NCBI RefSeq assembly: GCF_016916835.1
Contig: NZ_JAFFIX010000024.1
Coordinates: 1 to 64,000, forward strand
DNA from: Actinacidiphila bryophytorum
GTDB lineage: Bacteria; Actinomycetota; Actinomycetes; Streptomycetales; Streptomycetaceae
Length of the DNA: 64,000 nt
Direction of reading: 5' to 3'
This document shows, one piece after another, positions 41,498 to 50,346 of the stretch. The notes below the pieces were generated by a model. The model made no database searches and was not told where the DNA came from. It saw nothing but the letters and a program-made list of their open reading frames with translations. A program made the position numbers and the translations under genes. Every line of letters starts with the position of its first letter. The first letter of the stretch is position 1.

Positions 41498-42436
41498 ATG
41501 AAGGACTGGGATCTCCGCAAACTGCAGATTCTGCGCGCCCTGCACGACACGGGAACCGTCACCGCGGCGGCAGCGGCGCTGCGGATGACCCCTTCGGCGG
41601 TGTCGCAGCAACTGGCCGCACTGTCAAAGCAGGTCGGCACACCTGTCATCGAGGCGCGCGGCCGCGGCGTCCGGCTCACGGGTGCCGCCCATGTGCTGCT
41701 GCGGCACTCCGAGATCGTCTTCGCACAGCTCGAACGCGCAGGCGCCGAGATCGACGGCTGGGCGCAGGGCGAGGCGGGTGTGGTGCGGATCGGGACCATC
41801 GCCACCGCCATCACCCGGCTCGTGGTGCCGGCCGCCGCGCTGCTGCGGCGCAGCGCCCCGGGCATCACGGTGTCGGTGCGGGAGGCCGAGGCCGCGGAGG
41901 CATACGAGCGGCTGGCGGCGGGAGACGTCGACCTGGCGCTGTCCCTCGCCGTCGACGCGCCGACCGCCGGGGACCCGCGCTTCGTCCTCTTCCCGCTGCT
42001 CACCGACCCGCTCGACATCGCGCTGCCGCCCGGCCACCAGCTGGCTGCGGCGCCCGGGCTGCGGCTCGCGCAGCTGGCCGAGGAGCCGTGGATCTTCGGC
42101 AGCCGGGGACCGTGGCGCGACCTGACGCTCGCGGCCTGCGCCGACGCCGGTTTCGTGCCGGAGCAGGCGCACGCGGCGGCCGACTGGCCGGCCATCTTCT
42201 CGCTGGTCGCGGCAGGGATGGGGATCGCGCTGGTGCCGCGGATGGCGACCGCGGGCGGCCTGCGGCAGGAGGTGGTGGTGCGGGCACTCGACGCCGACCG
42301 GCCGCGGCGCCGGATCGTCGGGGCGGTGCGCGGCGGGGGGCAGGACGCGCCGCTGCTGCGCAGGACGCTGGACGCGCTGCGGCAGGCGGCGGACCTGGAT
42401 CCACTGTACAGCTCAACTGAAAGTTCTGTTCAGTAA
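41498..42436 (+). CDS. LysR-family transcriptional regulator
   Basis: The 312-residue protein starts MKDWDLRKLQILRALHDTGTVTAAAAALRMTPSAVSQQLAALSKQVGTPVIEARGRGVRLT, a full LysR winged helix. The C-terminal region is a periplasmic-binding-protein-like effector domain. No effector can be predicted. It precedes allantoicase in the same direction with a 79-bp gap, so it may regulate that gene, though LysR regulators usually act on divergent genes. A dyad at its own promoter suggests autoregulation. Transcript is probably leaderless. Confidence 0.9.
   Translation: MKDWDLRKLQILRALHDTGTVTAAAAALRMTPSAVSQQLAALSKQVGTPVIEARGRGVRLTGAAHVLLRHSEIVFAQLERAGAEIDGWAQGEAGVVRIGTIATAITRLVVPAAALLRRSAPGITVSVREAEAAEAYERLAAGDVDLALSLAVDAPTAGDPRFVLFPLLTDPLDIALPPGHQLAAAPGLRLAQLAEEPWIFGSRGPWRDLTLAACADAGFVPEQAHAAADWPAIFSLVAAGMGIALVPRMATAGGLRQEVVVRALDADRPRRRIVGAVRGGGQDAPLLRRTLDALRQAADLDPLYSSTESSVQ
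42416..42434. promoter_or_regulatory. Dyad at the LysR/allantoicase junction
   Basis: ACTGAA-N7-TTCAGT is a perfect 6-bp inverted repeat lying across the LysR stop codon and 82 bp before the allantoicase ATG. It could be an operator for allantoicase control by a nitrogen or purine-catabolism regulator, but nothing in the window identifies it. Confidence 0.35.
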
Positions 42437-42515
42437 GTTTCGATGGACGTGAACGGTGGGGAGGCGGAGAGTGGAGGCACAGGGGATCGGAGCACACGAG
42501 AGGGGCTGACAGACG

Positions 42516-43721
42516 ATGACGAGCACGAGTGCGGGTGCAGCTGTGGGAGCGCACGCGGATGCGAGTGCGGGAGGCGGCGCGGGGGCAGAGGGCGGTAAGG
42601 CCTGCACGCCGCTGACGTCCTACACGGGGGACGCACTCCCCTACGCGGGGGGCAATCCGTTCGCGGACTACCGGCGTGCGGACCTGACCCGGGCGGGGCT
42701 CGGCTCGCTCGCGGACCTGGCCGACCGCCGGCTGGGGGCAGGGGTGGTCGTCGCCAACGACGAGTTCTTCGCCGAGCGGGAGAATCTGCTGGTGCGCGGC
42801 CCCGCGGTCTTCGACCCCGAGCGCTTCGGGCACAAGGGCAAGATCATGGACGGCTGGGAGACCAGGCGGCGGCGCGGCGCCTCGGCCGACGTCCCGCACC
42901 CGGACCCGGCCGACCACGACTGGGCGCTGATCCGGCTGGGGGCGCCCGGGGTGATCCGCGCGATCGTGGTCGACACCGCCCACTTCCGGGGCAACTACCC
43001 GCAGGCGGTGTCGGTGGAGGCGGTGGCTGCCGCCCCTTCGGCGTCGCCGGACGAGCTGCTCGACCCGGAGCTGCGCTGGACCGAGGTGATCACCCGGAGC
43101 GCGGTGGGCGGCCACGCGGAGAACGCCTTCGCGGTCCATCTGGAGCGCCGCTTCACCCATCTGAGGCTGCGCCAGCATCCCGACGGCGGCATAGCGCGGC
43201 TGCGGGTCCTGGGGGAGGTGGCGCCCGACCCGGAGTGGCTGGCGGGCCTGGGCACCTTCGACCTGGTGGCGCTGGAGAACGGCGGGGTCGTGGAGGACGC
43301 CTCCGACCGCTTCTACTCGCCCCCCGAGCACACCATCCTGCCGGGCCGGTCGCAGAAGATGGACGACGGCTGGGAGACCAGGCGGCGCCGCGACACCGGA
43401 CACGACTGGATCAGCTACCGGCTGGCGGAACAGGGTGAGATCCGCGCCGTCGAGATCGACACCGGGTATCTCAAGGGCAATGCGGCCGGCTGGGCCGAAC
43501 TGTGGGTCAGGGACGGCGAGGCAGCCGAGTGGATCCGGCTGCTGGACCGGACGCGGCTGCAACCCGACACCGTGCACCGCTTCCTGGTCGAGCCCCAGGC
43601 GGCCACGCACGCCAGAGTCGACATATTCCCCGACGGGGGGATAGCCCGGCTGCGGCTGCACGGCTCGCTGACCGCGCAGGGCACCGACCGGCTCGTCCGC
43701 CGCACCGCGGCGCTCGGCTGA
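42516..43721 (+). CDS. alc: Allantoicase
   Basis: The 401-residue protein starts at ATG 42516 after AGAGGGG. Two similar jelly-roll modules are present. The first has MDGWETRRRRGA, HDWALIRLGAPGVIRAIVVDTAHFRGNYP and the second MDDGWETRRRRDTGHDWISYRLAEQGEIRAVEIDTGYLKGN; the repeated GWETRRRR is the family signature. The enzyme converts allantoate to ureidoglycolate and urea in purine degradation. The N-terminal 35 residues are Ala/Gly-rich and probably disordered. No allantoinase or ureidoglycolate lyase lies beside it. Confidence 0.93.
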   Translation: MTSTSAGAAVGAHADASAGGGAGAEGGKACTPLTSYTGDALPYAGGNPFADYRRADLTRAGLGSLADLADRRLGAGVVVANDEFFAERENLLVRGPAVFDPERFGHKGKIMDGWETRRRRGASADVPHPDPADHDWALIRLGAPGVIRAIVVDTAHFRGNYPQAVSVEAVAAAPSASPDELLDPELRWTEVITRSAVGGHAENAFAVHLERRFTHLRLRQHPDGGIARLRVLGEVAPDPEWLAGLGTFDLVALENGGVVEDASDRFYSPPEHTILPGRSQKMDDGWETRRRRDTGHDWISYRLAEQGEIRAVEIDTGYLKGNAAGWAELWVRDGEAAEWIRLLDRTRLQPDTVHRFLVEPQAATHARVDIFPDGGIARLRLHGSLTAQGTDRLVRRTAALG

Positions 43722-43731
43722 CCGGGCGGGG

Positions 43732-44169
43732 TCAGGCGGCGCCGAAGAGGGCGAGCAGGTCGTCCTTGCCGAAGAGCCGGGCGGTCTCGACGGCCGAGGG
43801 GGTGCCGGCCGCAGGGTCGGCGCCGCCCGCGACGAGGGCGGCGATCACCTCGCGCTCACCCTTGAAGACCGCGCCCGCCAGCGGGGTCTGGCCGCGGTCG
43901 TTGGCCCGGTCGGCCTCGGCGCCCCGCTCCAGCAGCGCACCGACGGTGTCCGCGTGGCCGTGGTAGGCGGCGAGCATCAGCAGGGTGTCGCCGCGGTCGT
44001 TGGTCAGGTTCGCCGGGACACCGGCGTCGATGTAGGCGGCGAGCTTGTCGGTGTCGCCCTGCCGGGCCAGATCGAAGACCTGCGCGGCCAGTTGCAGGAC
44101 CTCGGGGTCGTGGGCGGGCTCGTGCTCGGTGTCGGGCTCGTGGCTCTGCCCAGGTGTCGGCTCGGTCAT
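43732..44169 (-). CDS. Ankyrin-repeat protein
   Basis: The 145-residue protein has an acidic N-terminus followed by three to four ankyrin repeats (residues about 30-140): LARQGDTDKLAAYIDAGVPANLTNDRGDTLLMLAAYHGHADTVGALLERGAEADRANDRGQTPLAGAVFKGEREVIAALVAGGADP. It has no membrane or signal segment, so it should be a cytoplasmic binding protein. Its partner is unknown. It is the last gene in a minus-strand run with the lipoprotein and the mycothiol-enzyme genes. Confidence 0.85.
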   Translation of the reverse strand: MTEPTPGQSHEPDTEHEPAHDPEVLQLAAQVFDLARQGDTDKLAAYIDAGVPANLTNDRGDTLLMLAAYHGHADTVGALLERGAEADRANDRGQTPLAGAVFKGEREVIAALVAGGADPAAGTPSAVETARLFGKDDLLALFGAA

Positions 44170-44178
44170 GGACCCACC

Positions 44179-44826
44179 CTATGCAGCGCACTCGCCGTCG
44201 AAGAAGGAGATCACCACCCGCCGGGGTGCGCTGTCACCCACCCGGATGTCCAGCGGGACGCACGCCTTGCCGTCACCGGCGACGAAGAAGGCACCGAGGA
44301 AGGAGGTCGCCGCATCGGCACAGGCGGAGAAGGTCACCGCGGGCGCAGGCCCCATGTGGTCGCCTCCGCCGAACTCCAGGCCCGCGCGGGCGCGCTGCTC
44401 GGCTCCGATCGTGACGGTCGCCGACCCGCCGAGCCGGACGGAGGCGCCGACCAGATAGTGCCAGCCGTCGGAGTTGTGCACACCGTGGGCCTCCTGGTCG
44501 CCGCGGACCAGCCCGTGCAGGCCTTCCAGGGTCAGCGGACCGACCGTGACGTCGTCGCCTCGCGCGCGGGGGGAGGAGGAACCGGGTGGCGACCAGGGGC
44601 GGCCGGCGGTGGCGGTGGAGTCGCCCGGGTGGCCGGGCGCCGTGGTGGCGCCGTCGAGGCAGTCGACGGGGCGGGGGTGCTCGACGCTGCCGACCGGAGG
44701 GCCGGGGGCTTCGGTGGGTTCGGCTGCGCGGGGCGGATCCTTGGGGCCGCCGCCGAAGGTGCAGCCGACGGCTAACAGCAGTGCCCCAACCGTCACACCG
44801 GCCGCGTGCCACGCTCGACCTGACAT
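44179..44826 (-). CDS. Predicted lipoprotein of unknown function
   Basis: The 215-residue protein has a short signal peptide WHAAGVTVGALLLAVGC ending in a lipobox (LAVGC), so it should be lipid-anchored outside the membrane. A Pro/Glu-rich linker follows, then a compact beta-rich domain with two Cys (FSACAD and GKACVPLDI) that could form a disulfide. I do not recognise the family. The ATG at 44824-44826 sits 8 nt after AAGGGG; two starts slightly upstream are possible. Confidence 0.7.
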   Translation of the reverse strand: MSGRAWHAAGVTVGALLLAVGCTFGGGPKDPPRAAEPTEAPGPPVGSVEHPRPVDCLDGATTAPGHPGDSTATAGRPWSPPGSSSPRARGDDVTVGPLTLEGLHGLVRGDQEAHGVHNSDGWHYLVGASVRLGGSATVTIGAEQRARAGLEFGGGDHMGPAPAVTFSACADAATSFLGAFFVAGDGKACVPLDIRVGDSAPRRVVISFFDGECAA

Positions 44827-44858
44827 GGGCATCACCCCTTCATCAGGACGGTACGTCC

Positions 44859-45635
44859 TCAGTCCAGCGGCGGCCAGACCACCAACTGCCGTACGAGGGC
44901 GGCGTCGCCGGTCAGCCGCAGGGTCCCCTCGTCCCAGGGGGCACGGCGGTAGAGGGCCAGCAGGAGGTCGCCGGCCGGGGCCGACACCGTCGCGTCGGCC
45001 TCCGGGCGGCCCTCGCCCGCGGAGCTGCGGACCGCCGAGGCGCCGGTCTCGTCCAGGATCAGCGTCCAGGCCCGGCCCTCGTCCGCGACCAGCGCGACCC
45101 GGGCGGGGGAGTGCGGCCAGCCGTCCATCGAACCGAAACCCACATGGAGGAAGTCATCGACAGCATCGACAGCAAGGTCGGGCGGCAGCGGCTCGGGCGC
45201 ACCCGCGGCGTCCTGGGCGTCCCTGACGTGGACCGCGATCTCCCGCACCTGGTGCCGGGCGACGGCGCCTGCGGTGGCGGAAACACCCGAGTCCGCCCAC
45301 CAGGTCCAGCACCGCCCGTCGGCGCCCGCGCCGCGCAGCGCGTCGAGCAGGGCAGCCGTCGAGCCGGCCGACCACTCCAGCAGGTCGCCGGTCGGCAGCC
45401 GACCCGGCACCTGGTCGTCGGACGGCGGGCGCGGCGCGGGACCCGCGCTGACGGCGGCGGCCCAGAAGCGCTGGTTGGCGCCGACATGGGCCAGCAGGTC
45501 AGGCACCGTCCAGTCGGGGCAGGCCGGGATCCTGGCGTCGGACGGCGCGTCCCGGGCCGCGGAACGCAGTGCGGCGGACCGCTCGGCTATCTGGTCGAGC
45601 CATTCATCGAACCGCGGAGCCGGCGAAATCGTCAT
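44859..45635 (-). CDS. Maleylpyruvate isomerase-family mycothiol-dependent enzyme (DinB-like)
   Basis: The 258-residue protein starts at ATG 45633-45635 with GGAG upstream. The N-terminal helical bundle includes PACPDWTVPDLLAHVGANQRFWAAAV with the first metal His, and VARHQVREIAVHVRDAQDAAG with HxxEIxxHxxD-like metal residues, the typical actinobacterial MDMPI N-domain. The C-terminal part is the usual accessory SCP2-like domain. Members are thought to use mycothiol for isomerisation or detoxification. Substrate is not predictable. Confidence 0.87.
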   Translation of the reverse strand: MTISPAPRFDEWLDQIAERSAALRSAARDAPSDARIPACPDWTVPDLLAHVGANQRFWAAAVSAGPAPRPPSDDQVPGRLPTGDLLEWSAGSTAALLDALRGAGADGRCWTWWADSGVSATAGAVARHQVREIAVHVRDAQDAAGAPEPLPPDLAVDAVDDFLHVGFGSMDGWPHSPARVALVADEGRAWTLILDETGASAVRSSAGEGRPEADATVSAPAGDLLLALYRRAPWDEGTLRLTGDAALVRQLVVWPPLD

Positions 45636-45830
45636 GGGCTCCGTTGTAGCAGCGAACACCGACAAGCAACCCGCGCGCGGGCGAGTCCGCCACGTGGGCG
45701 CCCGAGCTGACCGTTTGCGGCAGTTTTGCCCAACCCTGACGGAGGCGGGGCCTGTTCAGGGCGCGGCGAAGGCTGTTCCATGGTGATCGTCAGTCCTGTC
45801 TGTCCCGTCAGCCCCGACGAACCGGATGAG

Positions 45831-47930
45831 GTGGCCTTGGCTACGACCGTGCGCAGTACGAAGGTGACGCTTCCGGCCGCCCCGCTCGGACCGGAGAACC
45901 CGCTGCCCGCGCTGCGCCCGCAGAGCGAAGTACACCGGCTGGACCCCGCCGACCTCGAAGGGCTGCCGGCCGACATGCTGCGGCAGATCGGCTACGCACC
46001 CCTGCGGACGGTGCTCCCGGTCCGCCTGCTCGACGGCTACGGGCGGGAGCGCGAGCCCGCGCAGCTCGACGCGCTGGTGATCGAGAACAGCAGGCTGCGC
46101 GCGACGGTGCTGCCGGGGCTCGGCGGGCGGCTGCACTCGCTGTTCCACAAGCCGACCGGGCGGGAACTGCTCTACCGCAACCCGGTGTTCCAGCCGGTCG
46201 ACTTCGGGCTGGCCGGTGCGTGGTTCTCCGGCGGGGTCGAGTGGAATCTCGGCGCCACCGGGCATGCCGCGCACACCTGCGCCCCGCTGCACGCGGGCCG
46301 GGTACCGGCGCCCGACGGCGGCGAGATGCTGCGGCTGTGGGAGTGGGAGCGGCTGCGCGACCTGGCCTTCCAGGTCGACCTGTGGCTCCCTGAGGGCTCC
46401 GACTTCCTCTATGTCGGCATCCGGGTGCGCAACCCGCACGACCGCACCGTCCCCGCCTACTGGTGGTCCAACACCGCGGTGCCCGAGACCGACCGCACCC
46501 GGGTGATCGCCCCCGCGGAGGCCGCCTGGCACTTCGGGCACCAGCGCCGGCTGCGCCAGGTCGGGCTGCCCGCCCCGGGGGGCGCCGACCACACCGCGGG
46601 ACCCGACGTCAGCTACCCGGGCGGCTCGCAGCATCCCGCCGACTACTTCCTGGACGTCCGCGGTGACGACCGGCGCTGGATCACCGCACTGGACGGCGAC
46701 GGGCACGGCCTGGTCCAGACGTCCACCGACCTGCTGCGCGGCAGGAAGATCTTCTGGTGGGGACGCGGCAGCGGCGGACGGCGCTGGCAGGAGTGGCTCA
46801 CCGAGCCCGGTACCGGCGGCTATCTGGAGATCCAGGCCGGGCTGGCGCGCACCCAGTTCGAGCACATCCCGATGCCCGCCGACACCGACCTGTCCTGGCT
46901 GGAGGCCTACGGCCCGCTCAGCGCCGACCCGGACCTGGTGCACGGGGCGGACTGGGACACCGCCCGCGCCGAGGCGGCCGCCCGCCTGGAGGCGGTGCTG
47001 CCCCGCGCGGCCGTCGACACCGCCTACGCCGACTGGCTCGCGCAGGCCGACGCCGAGCCCAAGGAGATCCTGGCCACCGGTTCCGGCTGGGGCGCCCTGG
47101 AGGCCGAGCGCAGCCACTTCCGGCTGCCCGGCACCCCCTTCGAGGCGACCACCCTCGGCGACCCGCAGAAGCCCTGGCTGGAACTGCTGCTGGCCGGCGT
47201 CTTCCCCCGGCCGCCGGTCGGCGCCCCGCCCGGCCCCGCCCTGGTCTCGCCGCAGTGGCGCGAACTGCTGGAGTCCGCCGACACCTACCCGGGCAACGAG
47301 TGGTTCCGCGACTACTACCTCGGCCTCGCCCAGTGGGCCGCCGGCGACCGGGCGCAGGCCGTCCGCAGCTGGGAGCGCTCGCTGGCCGCCCACCCCTCGC
47401 CCTGGTGCCATCGCGCACTGGCGGTCGCCGACGCCGCAGAGGGCAGGACCGGCCAGGCCGCGGAACGGTATGCCGCGGCCTGGGAAAGCCTGCTGGCCAC
47501 CGCGGAGCAGTACGGACCCGGGGCAGGCACCGCCCAGCGCGCGCTGCTGGTCGAGGCGGTGCCCGCCCTGCTCGACGCCGGCCGTGCCGCCGACGCCGAA
47601 GCGATACTGGCCGAGCCCGCGGCCGGCGGCGGCGCACCCTTCGACGACGGACGCATCCGGCTGCTGCGGGCACGTACGGCACTGGCGCTGGGGGACACGG
47701 CCGCCGCCCGCGCCCTGCTGGACGCCGGGATCGTCGTCGCCGACCTCCGCGAGGGCGCCGAGGAGCTGAGCGACACCTGGCACGCCGTCGCAGAGCGGCT
47801 GGTCGCGGGCGACGGCGAGATCACCGACGCGGTGCGGGCCGCGGCCAGAGCCGCGCACCCGCTGCCCGCCCGCTACGACTTCCTGATGCGCCCCGACGAC
47901 ACCGGCCCCGCACCCGCCGGCCCCGCGTAA
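45831..47930 (+). CDS. DUF5107 domain protein with TPR-like C-terminus
   Basis: About 699 residues from the GTG chosen; ATG 45780 or TTG 45837 are alternatives. The N-terminal half (about residues 20-330) is a mutarotase-like beta-sandwich of DUF5107 type: LVIENSRLRATVLPGLGGRLHSLFHKPTGRELLYRNPVFQP, then FSGGVEWNLGATGHAAHTCAPLHAG and TEPGTGGYLEIQAGLARTQFEHIPMP. The second half has TPR-like helix pairs (NEWFRDYYLGLAQWAAGDRAQAVRSWERSLAAHPSPWCHRALAVAD). It likely acts on or binds carbohydrate. No sugar transporter or glycosidase gene is next to it. Confidence 0.82.
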   Translation: MALATTVRSTKVTLPAAPLGPENPLPALRPQSEVHRLDPADLEGLPADMLRQIGYAPLRTVLPVRLLDGYGREREPAQLDALVIENSRLRATVLPGLGGRLHSLFHKPTGRELLYRNPVFQPVDFGLAGAWFSGGVEWNLGATGHAAHTCAPLHAGRVPAPDGGEMLRLWEWERLRDLAFQVDLWLPEGSDFLYVGIRVRNPHDRTVPAYWWSNTAVPETDRTRVIAPAEAAWHFGHQRRLRQVGLPAPGGADHTAGPDVSYPGGSQHPADYFLDVRGDDRRWITALDGDGHGLVQTSTDLLRGRKIFWWGRGSGGRRWQEWLTEPGTGGYLEIQAGLARTQFEHIPMPADTDLSWLEAYGPLSADPDLVHGADWDTARAEAAARLEAVLPRAAVDTAYADWLAQADAEPKEILATGSGWGALEAERSHFRLPGTPFEATTLGDPQKPWLELLLAGVFPRPPVGAPPGPALVSPQWRELLESADTYPGNEWFRDYYLGLAQWAAGDRAQAVRSWERSLAAHPSPWCHRALAVADAAEGRTGQAAERYAAAWESLLATAEQYGPGAGTAQRALLVEAVPALLDAGRAADAEAILAEPAAGGGAPFDDGRIRLLRARTALALGDTAAARALLDAGIVVADLREGAEELSDTWHAVAERLVAGDGEITDAVRAAARAAHPLPARYDFLMRPDDTGPAPAGPA

Positions 47931-48033
47931 ACCGGTGGCCCGGGCCGCGCCCGCCCGCCACAGTGGTCGCTGCGCCCCGGGTCAGCGGGGTGATCGCCAC
48001 ACCGACGGGGGAGTCGGGGGGAAGGGGACAGCC

Positions 48034-49101
48034 ATGTCCACACTGCGGGTGACCGCCGAGCAGTTGACCATCGTGGAGCACCCGAACGCGGATGCCCTGG
48101 AGCTGGCCCAGGTCGGCCTGTACCGTGCGGTGGTCGCCAAGGGCGCCTACCGCACGGGGGAGTTCGCGGTGTACATCCCCGAGCAGGCGGTGCTGCCCGA
48201 CCCGCTGATCGCCGAACTCGGCCTGACCGGCCGACTCACCGGGGGCGCGGCCAACCGGGTCAAGGCGGTGCGGCTGCGCGGCGAGCTGTCCCAGGGCATC
48301 GTGTGCCGCCCGGCCGCACTCGACGGCACCGACCTGGAGCGGGCCGCCGCGGGCGGCGAGGACTTCGCCGAACGCCTCGGCATCACCAAATGGGTGCCGC
48401 CGGTCCCGGTCTCGATGAGCGGCGATGTGGCGGCCGCGCCCGACCTGCTGCCCTGGACCGACATCGAGAACCTCAAACGCCACCCGGACATCTTCGCGCC
48501 CGGCGACCTGGTCACCGTCACCGAGAAGCTGCACGGCACCGCCTGCTGCCTGACCTACCACGCCGGAACCGGCGCGCTCGACGTCACCTCCAAGGGCCTG
48601 GGCGCCCAGCGGCTGGCCCTGATCGAGGCGCCCGGCAACCTCTACTGGCGTGCCGTGCGCGGCTACGGCCTGCCGCAGCTCGCCGCGGACCTGGCCCGTA
48701 CGCTCGGCGCGAGCCGCGTCGGCATCTACGGCGAGGTCTACGGCGGCGGTGTGCAGGACCTCGGCTACGGGATCGACGCCCGCCGCGAACTGCCCGGATA
48801 CGCCGCCTTCGACGTGTGCGCGGACATCGGCGGGCAGCTGACCTGGCTGGACCCGGCCGACCTCCCGGTCGGCGAACTGCCGCTGGTGCCCCGCCTCCAC
48901 CACGGCCCCTTCGACCTGGACCAGGTGCTCGGCCTGGCCCAGGGCCGGGAGACCGTCTCAGGCCGCGGCGCCCACATACGCGAGGGCGTCGTCGTCCGCA
49001 CCGCCGACGGCACCTACAGCCCCGTCGTCGGCGGCCGGGCCATTGCCAAGGTGGTCAGCGACGCCTATCTGACCCGCAAGGGCGGCACCGAGTACGAGTG
49101 A
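48034..49101 (+). CDS. RNA ligase (ATP), DRB0094-like family
   Basis: The 355-residue protein starts at ATG 48034 after GGGGGGAAGGGG. An N-terminal OB-like domain precedes the nucleotidyltransferase domain. Motif I is VTVTEKLHGTACC with Lys near residue 165 as the adenylated residue; IYGEVYGGGVQDLGYG (motif III) and REGVVVRTADG (motif IV) and AKVVSDAYL (motif V) follow. This matches the Deinococcus-type RNA ligase family, which seals nicks with 3'-OH on RNA. No RNA-repair partner (RtcA/RtcB, Pnkp) is adjacent. Confidence 0.87.
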   Translation: MSTLRVTAEQLTIVEHPNADALELAQVGLYRAVVAKGAYRTGEFAVYIPEQAVLPDPLIAELGLTGRLTGGAANRVKAVRLRGELSQGIVCRPAALDGTDLERAAAGGEDFAERLGITKWVPPVPVSMSGDVAAAPDLLPWTDIENLKRHPDIFAPGDLVTVTEKLHGTACCLTYHAGTGALDVTSKGLGAQRLALIEAPGNLYWRAVRGYGLPQLAADLARTLGASRVGIYGEVYGGGVQDLGYGIDARRELPGYAAFDVCADIGGQLTWLDPADLPVGELPLVPRLHHGPFDLDQVLGLAQGRETVSGRGAHIREGVVVRTADGTYSPVVGGRAIAKVVSDAYLTRKGGTEYE

Positions 49102-49122
49102 CGGCGGCAGACCCGCGGGAGG

Positions 49123-49728
49123 TCAGTCCACCAGCCGGGCGCGCAGCCGCTGCCGCGCGTCCGGCCACTCGTCGGCCAGCATCGAGAAGAAGACGCTGTC
49201 CCGCCACGTCACCCCGTCCGAGCGCAGCCGGTGCCGCCGCCACACCCCCTCCCGCACCGCGCCGAGCCGCGCGATGGCCTGCTGCGAGCGGGTGTTGAGC
49301 CGATCGGTCTTCCAGCAGATCCGGCCGTAGCCCAGGTCGTCGAAGGCATGGCCCATCAGCAGCAGCTTCGCCTCTGTGTTGACCGCGGTGCGCCAGTGGT
49401 CGCGCCCGTACCAGGTCCAGCCGATCTCCAGCCGCTCGTCGACGGTGCTCACGTCGCAGTACGTCGTCCAGCCGACCGCCCGGCCGCCGGCCCGCTCGAC
49501 CACCGCGAAGGCCAGCCCGCCGGACTCCTCGGAGCCGGCCACGACCCGGCCGGCCAGCTGGCGTATCTCCTCCTCGCTGCGCGGCGGCTCCACCGGCAGC
49601 CAGCGCCACACCTCCTCGTCACCGCCGCCCGCGGCGAACAGCGCGGCGCTGTGCGCGGCCGGATCCAGCGGTTCCAGCCGGACGTGGCGGCCTTCCAGGA
49701 CTGTGTGCACGGGGCTCTTCGCAACCAT
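49123..49728 (-). CDS. GNAT-family N-acetyltransferase (RimJ/RimL-like)
   Basis: The 201-residue protein begins HTVLEGRHVRLEPLDPAAHSAALFAAGG and has RLEIGWTWYGRDHWRTAVNTEAKLLLMGHAFDDLGYGRICWKTDRLNTRSQQAIARLGAVREGVWRRH, the hallmark of acetyltransferase_3/RimJ-type enzymes. Substrate may be a protein N-terminus or small amine. It is convergent with the RNA ligase gene, with only 21 bp between them. Confidence 0.87.
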   Translation of the reverse strand: MVAKSPVHTVLEGRHVRLEPLDPAAHSAALFAAGGGDEEVWRWLPVEPPRSEEEIRQLAGRVVAGSEESGGLAFAVVERAGGRAVGWTTYCDVSTVDERLEIGWTWYGRDHWRTAVNTEAKLLLMGHAFDDLGYGRICWKTDRLNTRSQQAIARLGAVREGVWRRHRLRSDGVTWRDSVFFSMLADEWPDARQRLRARLVD

Positions 49729-49883
49729 GCGCGCACGCTAACCGGCCGACCGCATGCCTGGTCAACGCCATTTCACCGGGTGGACGGCATGGTCTGCCGA
49801 TCCATGGGTACGCGCGGGGTTCAGCGAGCGGAGACCCCCGACCCGAGATCCGTACGACCGGCCCTGGAGAGGACACACAACCG

Positions 49884-50312
49884 ATGACCGACGACATCAG
49901 TCCCAACGGCGCCCTGCCTCCGGCGCAGCGCGCGCTGCACGAGATCGCGCACGGCAGCGAGAACGTCATCGCGCTCAGTACCCTCGCGGTCAGCGAGGTG
50001 CTGCTGCCGGTGCCCGCCGTCGACGAGTACCCGGAAGGGGTGGACGGCTCGGAACTGCCCCGGGAGATCCAACTGCCGGTCTACGAGCAGGAGGACGGCA
50101 GGCAGCTGGTGCCGGTCTTCACCTCCGAGACGCGCATGGCCGAGGCGCTGCCGACGACCCGCAGCTACCGGCTGGTGCAGCTGGCGGCGCTCAGCGGCGC
50201 CTGGCCCTCCGACGAGCTGATCCTGTCGATCGACACCGGCAACGAGGATTCGCTGAGCATCTCGGGCGAAGGCGTGCGCGCCCTGGCCGGGCTGGTCGGC
50301 GGCAGCAACTGA
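49884..50312 (+). CDS. SseB-family protein
   Basis: The 142-residue protein starts at ATG 49884 after GGAGAGG. The central part LLPVPAVDEYPEGVDGSELPREIQLPVYEQEDGRQLVPVFTSETRMAEALPTTRSYRLVQLAALSGAWPSDELILSIDTGNEDSLSISGEGV is a full SseB N-terminal domain. The function in actinobacteria is unknown. It faces the PAP2/diacylglycerol kinase gene. Confidence 0.83.
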   Translation: MTDDISPNGALPPAQRALHEIAHGSENVIALSTLAVSEVLLPVPAVDEYPEGVDGSELPREIQLPVYEQEDGRQLVPVFTSETRMAEALPTTRSYRLVQLAALSGAWPSDELILSIDTGNEDSLSISGEGVRALAGLVGGSN

Positions 50313-50346
50313 CCGCCGGCCACCCGGCCCTGCGGCAGAACCCCGC

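Noticed and set aside
45780..45831. ATG 45780 as the start of the DUF5107 gene
   Set aside because: The extra 17 residues (MVIVSPVCPVSPDEPDE) lack support as part of the fold, and upstream ribosome sites are poor; GTG 45831 or TTG 45837 are more likely.
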